Shown here: positions 1 to 8,870 of the stretch, piece by piece
Numbering within the stretch: position 1 is the first letter of the stretch
Layout: each line of letters starts with the position of its first letter
Assembly: GCA_031256775.1 (NCBI GenBank)
Contig: JAIRPX010000171.1
Location: forward strand, 22,536-86,535
Length of the DNA stretch: 64,000 nt
From: Dysgonamonadaceae bacterium
Lineage (GTDB): Bacteria > Bacteroidota > Bacteroidia > Bacteroidales > Azobacteroidaceae
Direction: 5' to 3'
The notes under the pieces: model-generated
The model's input: only the letters and a program-made list of their open reading frames with translations
Databases searched by the model: none
Told to the model about the DNA's origin: nothing
Position numbers and translations under genes: made by a program

Positions 1-178
1 CAAAGAAATTTTCAAGGATGTTACCTTGCCTGTCGATTTTTAGAAAATCGGGATTTTCGCTGTCATCGGGCTTAGACTGTCTCACCTTGCCGTCCTTGTC
101 CATTTTCGCAACATTCAACTCGTTACTGCCTTTTTCTCTGACCAGAAGTACGTCTTGGGCTTTCAAATTTTCGTTCAT
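1..178 (-). CDS. DUF4099/DUF3945-type ICE protein, N-terminal fragment
   Basis: The reverse strand opens with ATG at 178 and stays open for 59 codons to the left edge. The product begins MNENLKAQDVLLVREKG and continues with a charged stretch (NVAKMDKDGKVRQSK). I recognise this N-terminus from DUF4099/DUF3945 proteins that sit beside topoisomerase and excision genes in Bacteroides conjugative transposons. Their biochemical role is not established. The rest of the gene is off the window, so domain content cannot be confirmed. Its presence implies that the conjugative element extends left of this sequence. Two 22-bp repeat units lie about 90-130 bp upstream. Confidence 0.75.
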   Translation of the reverse strand, partial: MNENLKAQDVLLVREKGSNELNVAKMDKDGKVRQSKPDDSENPDFLKIDRQGNILENFF

Positions 179-265
179 ACTGTTTTATGTTTTAAATGAT
201 TGCATCAATAGTAATGCAGTGCAAAAGTAGATGAACGGAGTATAGTTCTGTTTGATTTTCAGGCG

Positions 266-309
266 GGTGGCAGTAAGTTGCTCCGGTTGTGGAAGTAAAT
301 TGCGTCGGT
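266..309 (-). repeat. Two tandem 22-bp units upstream of the leftmost ICE gene
   Basis: Read on the reverse strand, units at 309-288 and 287-266 agree at 17 of 22 positions and share ACCG-x-x-GCAA-x-TTACT. The core ACCGGAGCAACT of one unit recurs as ACCGAAGCAACT in the 22-bp-period repeat in front of the tra operon (35298-35341). Tandem half-sites in front of both ICE operons suggest a shared regulator. The binding protein is unknown. RteC is a candidate by analogy with CTnDOT. Confidence 0.5.
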
Positions 310-653
310 ATGAGGGGGCAGAAAAAATGAGGTAATCTTTTTAGATAAAGCCATCGAACTTGTCAATATGCAGATAAAGTGGATAGAAAACTCATGAAAA
401 AGAACAATGTTGCCCGCTTATGAAAGATTCTGTCTTTTCGCTATGAAATAAAAGTTGTGTTGTGAGCTGACTGTATTATACTTAAAAAGTTGCAAAATTC
501 GTTCAGGATAATATTTGAGTGCGCTATATTTCTGATAAATAAGCACATATCTATTTTCAAAGGATTATTATCATATAGAGTTTTTAGACTAACCAATCTC
601 AAAAAAACATCGCCATCTTGATTTTCCTTTTTTATGTAAAAAGATTTGTCCGT

Positions 654-690
654 TTTGTTAATAAATATTATTAAAAGAAGCATATCTTTG
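654..690 (+). promoter_or_regulatory. Bacteroidota-type promoter, repeat copy 1
   Basis: TATCTTTG at 683-690 matches the -7 consensus TAnnTTTG. The nearest upstream TTTG (654-657) is 25 bp away, longer than the usual 19-21, so the -33 element is uncertain. Transcription would start near 697 and meet the hairpin at 710-729 almost at once. Confidence 0.55.
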
Positions 691-709
691 CGTCATAATG
701 ATTAGAAAA

Positions 710-738
710 GTCAGTGCTATGGGACTGACGAGCTTTTT
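710..738 (+). terminator. Hairpin plus T-run (attenuator-like), copy 1
   Basis: GTCAGT (710-715) pairs with ACTGAC (724-729) around an 8-nt loop, followed by GAGCTTTTTT. It begins only about 15 nt after the predicted start site, so most transcripts would be roughly 40 nt. It could be an attenuator or a tiny RNA gene. Confidence 0.55.
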
Positions 739-899
739 TAGTGAAGTTAAATTTACAATTTTAATGATGCAAATAGTTTAAGTACAAATGATTATGACAT
801 TATTACAAGGATTATCGGTAGATAGAATTTTTAGGCAAATAATCTCAAAAAACATTGCTATTCTGATTTTTATTTTTTTATGTAAATAGATTCGTTTGT

Positions 900-936
900 T
901 TTGTTAATAAATATTATTAAAAGAAGCGTATCTTTG
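900..936 (+). promoter_or_regulatory. Bacteroidota-type promoter, repeat copy 2
   Basis: TATCTTTG at 929-936 is the second copy of the -7 element, 246 bp after the first. The upstream TTTTG spacing is again about 25 bp. It is the promoter nearer to the biosynthetic genes. Confidence 0.55.
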
Positions 937-954
937 CATCATAATATTAGAAAA

Positions 955-984
955 GTCAGTGCTATGGGACTGACGAGCTTTTTT
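955..984 (+). terminator. Hairpin plus T-run (attenuator-like), copy 2
   Basis: Same 20-nt hairpin as copy 1 (955-974), with identical stem and loop, then GAGCTTTTTT. Exact conservation of stem, loop and T-run in otherwise diverged repeats argues for function. Confidence 0.55.
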
Positions 985-1235
985 AGTGAAATTAAATTTG
1001 CAATCTTAATGATATAAATAATTTAAATACAAATGATTACATTAACATCTTATATATTCCTATTTTTATGCGTTTCATGCCAATTGTATGTTTCCATTAT
1101 CGTCCGCCAATATTAAAAACGAGCGGGAGAGAACAATTAAGAACTACGCTTTGTTTTAGCGAATGGGAGTATTTTTAATAAACATCTGAAATATAGCGAT
1201 TTATCCTTGCTTGACACTATAATATTCAAAACACA

Positions 1236-1802
1236 ATGAGTTCAATATCTTGCATTATTCCAATGTCAGATTATTTGATTACGCTTTCCCAAAAGAGTAG
1301 TCTTATGAAATCGGACATTTTGATTTTAAGCATAACAAAATATATGTTATCAAACTATTACGGAATCAATAATTCGGATGTGAAAATTTACAAAAATCAT
1401 TGGGGTAAACCTATGATTAGAGGCATTTCAAATGTTCATTTCAATTTTTCACATACTAACGATATAATTGTAGGCGCTTTTTCTACAAAACAAATAGGGA
1501 TTGACGTCGAAAAAGTAAGACGGTTTAATCCGAAAATATTAAAGTTATTCTGCTCAAAAGAGGAAATGTCTGATTTATCGACTATTGAAGATATGCATCG
1601 ATTAACTCAAATATGGTCAATAAAAGAAAGTTATTTGAAAATGTTAGGCGTTGGCTTAAATCTACCAATGAATAAATATTCAACCTGTAGATTGGATAAT
1701 CAAATAAGACTTAAAGGCAAAAATGGCTTAATATCAAATGTATCTTTCAATTTGGTATCTGCTAAAAATATTGTCATATCCGTTTGCTATATATTAATTT
1801 AA
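1236..1802 (+). CDS. 4'-phosphopantetheinyl transferase (Sfp/AcpT type)
   Basis: Transfers phosphopantetheine from CoA to the conserved Ser of carrier proteins; here its likely target is the ACP encoded at 6021. The 188-aa product has the two hallmark motifs: GIDVEKVRRF near residue 88 (Mg-binding Asp/Glu) and WSIKESYLKMLGVGL near residue 128 (WxxKE..K). N-terminal substrate-binding features are less clear. It is the first gene of the cassette, 13 bp ahead of the ABC ATPase gene, behind the duplicated promoter/hairpin. A dedicated transferase suggests that the host enzyme does not serve this ACP well, or that the cassette is self-contained for transfer between hosts. Family assignment is firm; the specific partner is inferred from context. 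Confidence 0.92.
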   Translation: MSSISCIIPMSDYLITLSQKSSLMKSDILILSITKYMLSNYYGINNSDVKIYKNHWGKPMIRGISNVHFNFSHTNDIIVGAFSTKQIGIDVEKVRRFNPKILKLFCSKEEMSDLSTIEDMHRLTQIWSIKESYLKMLGVGLNLPMNKYSTCRLDNQIRLKGKNGLISNVSFNLVSAKNIVISVCYILI

Positions 1803-1815
1803 TATAAAATAAGTA

Positions 1816-2733
1816 ATGATTTCAATAACAAATTTGTACAAATATTATAATGGTAAAACTATTCTCAATAATATTAATCTTGAAATAAAGAAAGGTGATA
1901 TTATAGGAATATTAGGACCCAATGGCGCAGGCAAAACAACTCTGTTAGAAACAGTTGAAGGATTAAGAACCATAGATAAAGGCGAGGTGTATGTGATGGG
2001 GTATAATATGAAAAAGAATCATAAAAATGGACAGGTACACTTTGGAATACAGTTACAAAAGAACAGCTTGATTGAAGATTTGACTGTAAAAGAAACCATA
2101 GATCTATTTAAGACTTTGTATGACGGCATTGAGGATACTAACCAATTATTGTTGAAATTAGATTTGGATAAATGTAAAAAAACAACTGTAAAGCATTTAT
2201 CCGGTGGACAATTCCAACGCTTAAAACTTTGTTTAGCAATATTGAATAAACCGCAGATAATATTCTTAGATGAACCAACTACGGGACTTGATCCTAATGC
2301 GAGACTATCTATTTGGAAAATAATTAAAGAGCTGGCAAAAGAATCATTAACCATACTTACTACCCATTACATGGAAGAAGCCGAGTATCTATGCAATAGA
2401 GTTATTATACTTGATGCGGGAAGAATTATAGCCGATGATAGTCCTGTGAGTTTAATAAACAGTTTGTCAATAGAGCATATAATAACATTAGACAGAAGTG
2501 ATGAAATATTAAAAATACCTGTTATTAACGAATTAAAGACGAAATTAACAGAAAGCACAATATACATATATGTAAATAATTTGCCATCGGCTTTATTTAA
2601 TATACTTTCAGAGGCAGAAAAAAATAATGTAACTATTAAAAACATAAAAATACATCAAGCTAATTTGGAAGATGTATTCCTATTATTAACCCAAAAAGAA
2701 TTATATCATGAAACGAATATTCGCATTAACTAA
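1816..2733 (+). CDS. ABC transporter ATP-binding protein (ABC-2 exporter type)
   Basis: Cytoplasmic ATPase of an exporter. Walker A GPNGAGKTT lies near residue 35, signature LSGGQFQRLK near residue 131, Walker B IIFLDEPTTGLDP near residue 152 and the H-loop LTTHYMEEAE near residue 184. The roughly 90-residue C-terminal tail is typical of DrrA/CcmA-like ATPases. It overlaps the following permease gene by 26 bp, so the two are probably translationally coupled and form one complex. In this cassette they may flip the finished product or a lipid-linked intermediate across the inner membrane. The substrate is an inference from neighbours only. Confidence 0.93.
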   Translation: MISITNLYKYYNGKTILNNINLEIKKGDIIGILGPNGAGKTTLLETVEGLRTIDKGEVYVMGYNMKKNHKNGQVHFGIQLQKNSLIEDLTVKETIDLFKTLYDGIEDTNQLLLKLDLDKCKKTTVKHLSGGQFQRLKLCLAILNKPQIIFLDEPTTGLDPNARLSIWKIIKELAKESLTILTTHYMEEAEYLCNRVIILDAGRIIADDSPVSLINSLSIEHIITLDRSDEILKIPVINELKTKLTESTIYIYVNNLPSALFNILSEAEKNNVTIKNIKIHQANLEDVFLLLTQKELYHETNIRIN

Positions 2734-3754
2734 GGCGTTTATAACCCTGTTTATACGGAATAAAGAGAATTTGTTCTTTATTTTCTTCTTCAATACCTTT
2801 ATGCTTGTAATCTTTGGAATACTTCAAAACAGCATATATAATATGAATGTTAAAATAGGCATTTGTTTGTCAGACGGAGAGAATACAAACATAAGAAACA
2901 AATTGTCCGATGATTGCATATACCTTTATGATGAGACTTCCTTATATAAATCTATTGAAAAAGGCGACTTAATGGCAGGTATTATTGTTGAAGGCAACAT
3001 TGCTAACAAAGTACTTGTTTCAACGTCTAATACTGATAATTTAAACTATATTGAACCTCTTATCAAATCAATGATTAGGCAAATCAATAATATTGATGTT
3101 GAAGAACCTGCTTATGAACTGAAATATATAAAGGATATTCCTATCGGCGGCTTTGAGTATATATTTCCTGGTATTCTTATATTCGCTATTATGCAAATAG
3201 CATTATCAGGCGGGCTTACAATATTGGGGCTTAAACAAAAAGAAAGTCTTAGGCGACTCAAAGTAACTCCACTTTCTAAATTTGAATTTATAACGAGCTT
3301 TTCTATCGGTTATTTTGTTATAATTATGGCTCAAACGATATTGAATATTATAATCGGGCTTGTATTTTTTGATTATAATTTTGTAGGAAATCTGTCCGTT
3401 ATAATTTTATTACTCTTGGTCAGTTCTTTTGCTTTCATTGCATTAGGAATTGTATTAACAAATTTTGCAAATAGCATTGAGATGGGGAACACAATAACCA
3501 GATTTGCATCTTTTCCCGCCGCTTTTTTCTGTAATGTATTTATTCCGGAAACAGTTATGCCTGCAATTGTCCAGAAAATCGCATTCATTCATCCATTAAC
3601 CTATTTCGTAAATGTATTCAGAGCTTTCTGTGATAAAGAGATAGCAGAGTATTCTCAAGGTTTAATCATTCAAATGATAATGATTGTTTTGATGTTTGTT
3701 TGCTTTATATTTTTAGGCGTTCGCTATTTTAGATGGGAAGATCAAGTTTCATAA
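2708..3754 (+). CDS. ABC-2 type permease
   Basis: The 348-aa membrane protein starts with a charged N-terminus and one TM segment (about residues 18-40). A soluble loop of about 115 residues follows, then a block of five or more TM segments from residue 150. This is the usual YadG/YadH or DrrB-like ABC-2 layout. The motif FPGILIFAIMQIALSGG matches the conserved start of the ABC-2 TM block. It pairs with the ATPase just upstream, whose gene it overlaps. Probably inner-membrane export of the cassette product. Confidence 0.88.
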   Translation: MKRIFALTKAFITLFIRNKENLFFIFFFNTFMLVIFGILQNSIYNMNVKIGICLSDGENTNIRNKLSDDCIYLYDETSLYKSIEKGDLMAGIIVEGNIANKVLVSTSNTDNLNYIEPLIKSMIRQINNIDVEEPAYELKYIKDIPIGGFEYIFPGILIFAIMQIALSGGLTILGLKQKESLRRLKVTPLSKFEFITSFSIGYFVIIMAQTILNIIIGLVFFDYNFVGNLSVIILLLLVSSFAFIALGIVLTNFANSIEMGNTITRFASFPAAFFCNVFIPETVMPAIVQKIAFIHPLTYFVNVFRAFCDKEIAEYSQGLIIQMIMIVLMFVCFIFLGVRYFRWEDQVS

Positions 3755-3777
3755 ACAAATAATTAACTTAAATATAT

Positions 3778-4194
3778 ATGATTCAACAAAAAGAAATCAG
3801 AACTATTTTAAAACAACGCTTCTCATTTATCTTAATTGATAGAGTATTAAAAATAGAAGAAAACGAGATTGTTGGAATAAAAAACGTAACAGCCAGCGAT
3901 ATAAATTTATGGGGACATTTTGATGATGAACCGATATATCCGGGCGCTCTTCTTATCGAAACATGTTCACAATTAGGCGGAATTTTAATTGCCAAAAAGA
4001 ATCCTATTCTTAAAGACGGATTTCTTGCCCAAATTGATAATTTTAAATTTTTGAAATTTATCATACCGGGAGACACAATTAAGATAAACGCGGTATATGC
4101 AGGTAAATTTTCAAAATTCGCAAAAGTAGATGCCACTGCTTTTGTTGATGATGATATTGTAGCAAAAGGTTCAATCACATATTTTTTCAAATAA
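3778..4194 (+). CDS. FabZ-like 3-hydroxyacyl-ACP dehydratase (hot-dog fold)
   Basis: Removes water from 3-hydroxyacyl-ACP to give the trans-2-enoyl thioester. The 138-aa length and HFDDEPIYPGALLIETCSQ (about residues 43-61) match the FabZ active-site signature HFPxxPxxPGxxxxE, with the catalytic His and acidic residue present. It is the first chain-elongation gene, 4 bp before the ketosynthase-like gene, and forms a type II set with the reductase and ACP downstream. No enoyl reductase is encoded in the cassette, so the double bonds could be kept unless the host FabI acts. Confidence 0.9.
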   Translation: MIQQKEIRTILKQRFSFILIDRVLKIEENEIVGIKNVTASDINLWGHFDDEPIYPGALLIETCSQLGGILIAKKNPILKDGFLAQIDNFKFLKFIIPGDTIKINAVYAGKFSKFAKVDATAFVDDDIVAKGSITYFFK

Positions 4195-4198
4195 TGCC

Positions 4199-5239
4199 AT
4201 GAATAATATTTTAGTTATCAGTTCGATTGGAGTAAGTCACAATGTAGGATTATCCGTAAATGATTTTAGGACAAATATTCTAAACGGCACCGGGGGAAAG
4301 TCAATCTTAATGATTGATGACCAATTTTTAAGAGAAACAATCGGAGCAAAATTATCAGAAGATTTTCTGAGAAGAATGAACAGATTATCTCTCATTGCAT
4401 TAAATGCCTTTTATGATTGCTTTGATGAAATAAATTCAAACCAAGAAGAATCTAATTATGGGATTATTCTATCTACAACTTACGGAGCTGCATCCAGTTG
4501 TAAAGATTTTATCGAATCGGCTATTGATAAAGGCGTAAATAAAGCAAGCCCGATATTGTTTCCATATACTGTTTCTAATGCCGTAACAGGAATTTTATCT
4601 ATTTTCTCTCAATATAAAGGATTTAATACTACTATTTCCGGATACAATCCGATTTGTTATTCGGATATTGTATTACGACAGGAAAAAGCAGATTTATTGA
4701 TAGTCGGCGGAGTTGATGAATTGTTGGAAGACGTAAAAAATGCAAAAATTAATAATTTAAACGCTAATGACTGTTTAAGCGAAGGAGCTGCTTTTGTTGC
4801 AGTAACTAAAAAACAATTTGCAGAAGATAAGGGACTTCCAATATTATGCAATATATGTTCAACGTCATCCAAACTCAATGATATAGCCAACTCAAATATA
4901 GATAATACCGGGCAAATCTCGTCTTCTATGATTTGCTTAGTTATGGAAGATACAATAAGAAAGTCCGGATTAGACAGAAGAAACATTCGCGCAATTATAG
5001 GATTAAGTCAAGATAATAATCAAAGAAAATCTGAATTTGCTGCAATACAAAAAGTTTTTGCAGGCAACAAACTTCCTGAAATAATTTGGATAAAAGACTT
5101 GATCGGCGAAACTTTTGGCGCAAGCGATACTTTTGCGATTATTTGCGGATATCTAAAACTGAATAGCGACTGTACTCATATTATGGTAAACAGTTATTTA
5201 GTTGGTGGAAGTATCAGTTCTATTATAATATCTAAGTAA
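4199..5239 (+). CDS. Ketosynthase-like protein without catalytic Cys (chain-length-factor-like)
   Basis: A thiolase-fold ketosynthase homologue of 346 aa, shorter than the usual 400-410. In the region that normally reads TACxSG it has NTTISGYNP (near residue 147): when aligned on the following ADLLIVGGVDEL, the catalytic Cys position is Thr. The usual HGTGT and GHxxGAAG histidine motifs are not seen. It therefore resembles KS-beta/chain-length-factor subunits of type II PKS and aryl-polyene systems, which pair with an active ketosynthase. The active partner here would be the product at 11432. Direct involvement in chain-length control is inference. Confidence 0.75.
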   Translation: MNNILVISSIGVSHNVGLSVNDFRTNILNGTGGKSILMIDDQFLRETIGAKLSEDFLRRMNRLSLIALNAFYDCFDEINSNQEESNYGIILSTTYGAASSCKDFIESAIDKGVNKASPILFPYTVSNAVTGILSIFSQYKGFNTTISGYNPICYSDIVLRQEKADLLIVGGVDELLEDVKNAKINNLNANDCLSEGAAFVAVTKKQFAEDKGLPILCNICSTSSKLNDIANSNIDNTGQISSSMICLVMEDTIRKSGLDRRNIRAIIGLSQDNNQRKSEFAAIQKVFAGNKLPEIIWIKDLIGETFGASDTFAIICGYLKLNSDCTHIMVNSYLVGGSISSIIISK

Positions 5240-5245
5240 TATATT

Positions 5246-5989
5246 ATGGAGTTCAAACAATATTTTAAAGACAAATGTATCTTTGTTCTTGGAGCAAGCA
5301 GTGGAATTGGGATTGAAATTTGCAAACACTTATTATCATATAATGCTACTGTAATTATGCATTATAATACAAACGAGAAAGAGATTGCAATTCTGCAAAA
5401 AGAATATCCTCAATCAATAAAGGTTAAATTTAATATTAAGGATGAACAGGAAATAAAAAAAGTAACATCGAAATTGTTCAGTCAATACAAAATTGACGCA
5501 TTTATTAATTGTGTCGGAATTATGATCAGAAGTTTCATACCTCTCACAAGCAAAGAGAGTTTTAATAACATCGTAACAACCAATCTGATAGATGCTTTCG
5601 TTGTTCTAAAATATGTATCATTGGAAATGATAAAGAATAAAACGGGTTCTATACTAAATGTGAGTTCCTTGGCGGGAAGTCATGGATTAAAAGGACAAGC
5701 TGCGTATAGTGCATCAAAAGCCGGCTTGGATGCCGTGACAAGAGTATTATCGAAAGAATTATCTATGTACAATATTAGAGTTAATGGTATTGCTCCCGGA
5801 TTCATAGATACAGGTATATTGGCAGAACCTAAAGAACAGGATTTGGCATTTAAGGAAAAAATTCCTTTAAAAAGATTTGGAACAGCCGCAGAAGTAGCGC
5901 ATCTCACCTGTTTTTTAATTAGTGATTATTCCTCTTATATTACAGGACAGACCATCAAAATTGACGGCGGATTAAGTAATGCTTTATAA
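5246..5989 (+). CDS. FabG-like 3-oxoacyl-ACP reductase (SDR)
   Basis: NADPH-dependent ketoreductase of the short-chain dehydrogenase family, 247 aa. The cofactor motif GASSGIG is near residue 16, the catalytic Ser near residue 139 (NVSSLAG) and YSASKAG (Tyr/Lys) near residue 152, with PGFIDTG afterwards and GQTIKIDGG near the end, typical of FabG. It lies between the ketosynthase-like gene and the ACP gene and would reduce the 3-keto group after each condensation. Confidence 0.92.
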   Translation: MEFKQYFKDKCIFVLGASSGIGIEICKHLLSYNATVIMHYNTNEKEIAILQKEYPQSIKVKFNIKDEQEIKKVTSKLFSQYKIDAFINCVGIMIRSFIPLTSKESFNNIVTTNLIDAFVVLKYVSLEMIKNKTGSILNVSSLAGSHGLKGQAAYSASKAGLDAVTRVLSKELSMYNIRVNGIAPGFIDTGILAEPKEQDLAFKEKIPLKRFGTAAEVAHLTCFLISDYSSYITGQTIKIDGGLSNAL

Positions 5990-6020
5990 ATAAAATAAAT
6001 AAATATTAAAAATCAGTATT

Positions 6021-6284
6021 ATGAGTACAACAGAAGTAAAAACAAAAATCAAAGAGATCATTATTAAGAGGTTGAATCTAAAGATTTCATCAGAAGACAT
6101 ATCAGATGAAATCTTACTTTTCGCCTCAAAAGAGAACGGCAAAGGCTTGGGATTAGATTCTATTGATTCATTAGAATTAGCAGTTGGATTAATGGATGAA
6201 TTTGATGTTACAATATCCGATGAAGACATGCATATATTTGAATCGGTCAATACTATCTATGATTTTGTAACAAAGAATAAATAG
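6021..6284 (+). CDS. Acyl carrier protein
   Basis: An 87-aa acidic helical protein with the carrier motif GLDSIDSLELA. Ser47 is the expected phosphopantetheine site and should be charged by the transferase at 1236. It carries the growing chain during type II synthesis. It is followed within 15 bp by a perfect 12-bp-stem hairpin (6299-6332), which may stabilise or partly terminate the message so that ACP is made in excess over downstream membrane proteins. That regulatory role is inference. Confidence 0.93.
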   Translation: MSTTEVKTKIKEIIIKRLNLKISSEDISDEILLFASKENGKGLGLDSIDSLELAVGLMDEFDVTISDEDMHIFESVNTIYDFVTKNK

Positions 6285-6298
6285 CCGTATGCACAAGT

Positions 6299-6332
6299 GT
6301 ATGAGATTCGTTTATTTTGGCGAATCTCATAC
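6299..6332 (+). promoter_or_regulatory. Perfect 12-bp hairpin between ACP and FtsX genes
   Basis: GTATGAGATTCG (6299-6310) is fully complementary to CGAATCTCATAC (6321-6332) around a 10-nt loop. No T-run follows, so it is more likely a processing or 3'-stabilising element than a strong terminator. It splits the cassette into a chain-building part and a trafficking part. Confidence 0.6.
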
Positions 6333-6380
6333 CTTCTTCATTTGTATTTGAAAGCATAATAAAAAGGATAAAATAATGAT

Positions 6381-7625
6381 ATGAAGAATGAGCTATTTAA
6401 ATACATAATTAGAAATATTGGAAGAAAGAAAAAGCAAGCATTCTTTACAGTTCTATGTGTAGCAATATCATCCTTTGTTATATTGATTTACCTATCATTG
6501 AATAATGGAATACAAAAACAATTACGGGAAGCGATAAATAATTCATTTTCAGCTCAAATTATAGTTTACAATACTCCAAGCGCGGGAATAAACATATTAG
6601 AAACGCAGATTAATGAGCAAGAAGTTTTTCTTTGGAGTGATGACAATCATGCAAATTTAGTAAAACAGTTCCATAATTTGGCAATACATAAACGGGTAAG
6701 ATTCGGATCTTTACTTTCATTCAAAGAAAATTTATCGTATGCTCTTATTCATGCCTTAGAAACATCGCATTTTGAAAAATTAGAGGACAACCTTTTTTTG
6801 ATTGACGGAACAATTCCAAAGCAGAATGAAATATTAATAAGCGAATCCATGGCATCAGATATTGATTGCCACGTAGGAGACACCCTATTATTAATGGCAG
6901 ATAATATAAATGGGTACATCAGTGATGAAATTTGTGTGGTTTCAGGTATTTTTAGGGAAACCGGACTCGCTATATATTTTGACCACATTTGCTTCATTCC
7001 TTACAGTATTGGACAAACTATTATTCAATTAGAAAAAGATGAATGTGTCGAATTATTAATTAACGCATATAATAAAATTGATATTCCTGAAAATGAGTAC
7101 AATAGAATTGCGAAGTTTTTTCAAACCTCAAATAGTGATTTGAAAATTGCATCGTGGAATAAAACAGTACCTTTATTATATACTGTTGTAAATGTTTGGA
7201 AAGGAGCAAGTTTTTTTATTCAAGTTATATTCATTTCTTTTAGTTTAATTATATTGATTAATATTGTTGCCTTAATTGTGAATCATAGAAAAAAGGAATT
7301 TGGAACTTTACTTGCGATGGGATTTTCATGGAATAAAATTATAAGTAGCGTTTGTATTGAATTTTTGATTATATCAACTATGGCCGTATTAATAGCCTAT
7401 TCAATTTTATCCCTTATATTCTCTTTCCTTCCATACGATGGAATTAATATTGCATCAAAAGAAATGCAGGCCGCATTAATGAGCGAGAAACTTTCTCCAT
7501 TTTTGTATTTGAATAATCTTTTTTATGTCTTGTTATTATTCTCAACAACAATTGTTGTTTCAATATTAATAAGTCTAATGAAACTAAAAAAGCAGAACAT
7601 AATAAGCTTAATAAACAAAAAATGA
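6381..7625 (+). CDS. FtsX/LolC-like ABC permease, first subunit
   Basis: A 414-aa MacB/LolC-type permease: one TM near residues 20-40, a large periplasmic domain of about 220 residues (MacB-PCD-like, with a GDTLLLM block), then three TM segments from about residue 275, ending in cytoplasmic lysines. HRKKEFGTLLAMGFS is the coupling-helix motif of FtsX-family permeases. It overlaps the next permease gene by 4 bp (ATGA). Such permeases act mechanically on periplasmic substrates or extract lipids from the inner membrane rather than pumping through a channel. With the LolD-like ATPase at 10749 and LolA-like protein at 8871 it probably forms a Lol-type release system. Confidence 0.85.
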   Translation: MKNELFKYIIRNIGRKKKQAFFTVLCVAISSFVILIYLSLNNGIQKQLREAINNSFSAQIIVYNTPSAGINILETQINEQEVFLWSDDNHANLVKQFHNLAIHKRVRFGSLLSFKENLSYALIHALETSHFEKLEDNLFLIDGTIPKQNEILISESMASDIDCHVGDTLLLMADNINGYISDEICVVSGIFRETGLAIYFDHICFIPYSIGQTIIQLEKDECVELLINAYNKIDIPENEYNRIAKFFQTSNSDLKIASWNKTVPLLYTVVNVWKGASFFIQVIFISFSLIILINIVALIVNHRKKEFGTLLAMGFSWNKIISSVCIEFLIISTMAVLIAYSILSLIFSFLPYDGINIASKEMQAALMSEKLSPFLYLNNLFYVLLLFSTTIVVSILISLMKLKKQNIISLINKK

Positions 7626-8845
7626 GTTCAAATATCTCATTATTTATAAGATTGGCAATACGAAATGTTTACAGGAACGCCAATGCAACAATTTTGAATG
7701 GAATAGGAATTTCTTGTTCTATTATCCTCGTCCTGTTTATTCTATCTTTATCCAAAGGCATAGAAACACAAATGATTTTACGCAATATCAATTTTGAAAC
7801 GGGCGCAATCACTGTTGATATAAATAAAGATTTAGCAAGCGTTAAAAATAAAGAATACGGAGACAGCATTTTTAAACTCATACAATGGCATTATGACTAT
7901 CACCCAAGAATTTATACATCCCATTCTTCACTTTATTTTGAGGGTAATAATCAACGTGTAGCAATAATTGGATTAACAAAATCGGAGGAAGATAATTTGA
8001 AACAACATATTAAAATACTCTCCGGCGATATAGATTTATCAAACGGTTCCAATGAAATATTGATAAGTAATGGTCTGTCAGAAAGTTTAAACTTAAAAGT
8101 AGGTGATAACTGCGAAATTTTACAACATACGGTTGATGGAGCAATTAATATTGGAGAATATTTAGTTTCCGGTATTTTTAGATATACATCTCAAATGAAT
8201 AAAAATACTATATATCTGAATTATGAACAGACTAAACAATTGTATAATTGTAATCTTCCAACTAAAATAGTGATTACGCTTAAAGATTTGTCAGACGTTG
8301 ATAATATTAAAAACTTAATTAAAAATCAATTAAATGAATTGACGCATAATGCGGATTTTTTCAATGTATCAACATATAAAGATAATTTAAATACAGCCCA
8401 AACTCTCGCAAAACTGAATAAATACGGAATGTTGAGTATTGCCGTCTTTCTAATTTTAATTTCATTTATTGGAATATGGTCAATGCAAGTCGAAAACATA
8501 AGAAAAAGAAAATTAGAAATAGGGACGATGTCTGCCTTGGGATTTTCAAGTGTGTCTATTAAATCTATATTTATTTATGAATCGGTTTATATAGGTGTTT
8601 GTTTTTCTATCGTTGGCATCATTATTTTTGGAGTAATTCTATTCATTTTTTATCTGAATGATGGAATTTATTTAGGAAACTCCCTGTCATTTGTATTCGG
8701 TTCTTCAATCATCCACCTAAAATTAACAACTATAGACTTGACATCAACATTAACTTTTTCAGTAATATATCCTATTTTAGCAACAATGGCGTCTATTTCA
8801 TCTGCCAACAACAATACAATTCAATTATTGAAAGAGAACGATTAA
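7622..8845 (+). CDS. FtsX/LolE-like ABC permease, second subunit
   Basis: 407 aa with the same layout as the upstream subunit: TM near residue 20, a periplasmic domain with VGDNCEIL, and three C-terminal TM segments with RKRKLEIGTMSALGFS as coupling motif. Two non-identical FtsX subunits in tandem parallel the LolC/LolE heterodimer. Translation is coupled to the upstream gene by the ATGA overlap. Cargo is inferred to be the lipid-like product of this cassette. Confidence 0.85.
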   Translation: MSSNISLFIRLAIRNVYRNANATILNGIGISCSIILVLFILSLSKGIETQMILRNINFETGAITVDINKDLASVKNKEYGDSIFKLIQWHYDYHPRIYTSHSSLYFEGNNQRVAIIGLTKSEEDNLKQHIKILSGDIDLSNGSNEILISNGLSESLNLKVGDNCEILQHTVDGAINIGEYLVSGIFRYTSQMNKNTIYLNYEQTKQLYNCNLPTKIVITLKDLSDVDNIKNLIKNQLNELTHNADFFNVSTYKDNLNTAQTLAKLNKYGMLSIAVFLILISFIGIWSMQVENIRKRKLEIGTMSALGFSSVSIKSIFIYESVYIGVCFSIVGIIIFGVILFIFYLNDGIYLGNSLSFVFGSSIIHLKLTTIDLTSTLTFSVIYPILATMASISSANNNTIQLLKEND

Positions 8846-8870
8846 TATTGATTTTAGATATATTATAGTT

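Larger units (their letters stand above)
560..1050. repeat. Tandem duplication (unit about 246 bp) carrying promoter and hairpin
   Basis: Positions 560-806 and 807-1050 are two diverged head-to-tail copies. Both contain the TATCTTTG box, the string GTCAGTGCTATGGGACTGAC and the following GAGCTTTTTTAG. These functional parts are conserved while flanking bases differ, suggesting selection on the promoter and hairpin. Nothing convincing codes between 310 and 1235; an 80-codon reverse frame at 441-683 overlaps the repeat and looks fortuitous. The duplication lies just upstream of the first biosynthetic gene (1236) and points towards it. Confidence 0.8.

Noticed and set aside
441..683. 80-codon reverse frame upstream of cassette 1
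   Set aside because: It overlaps the tandem repeat and promoter, has no equivalent in the second repeat copy and shows low-complexity AT-rich codons.
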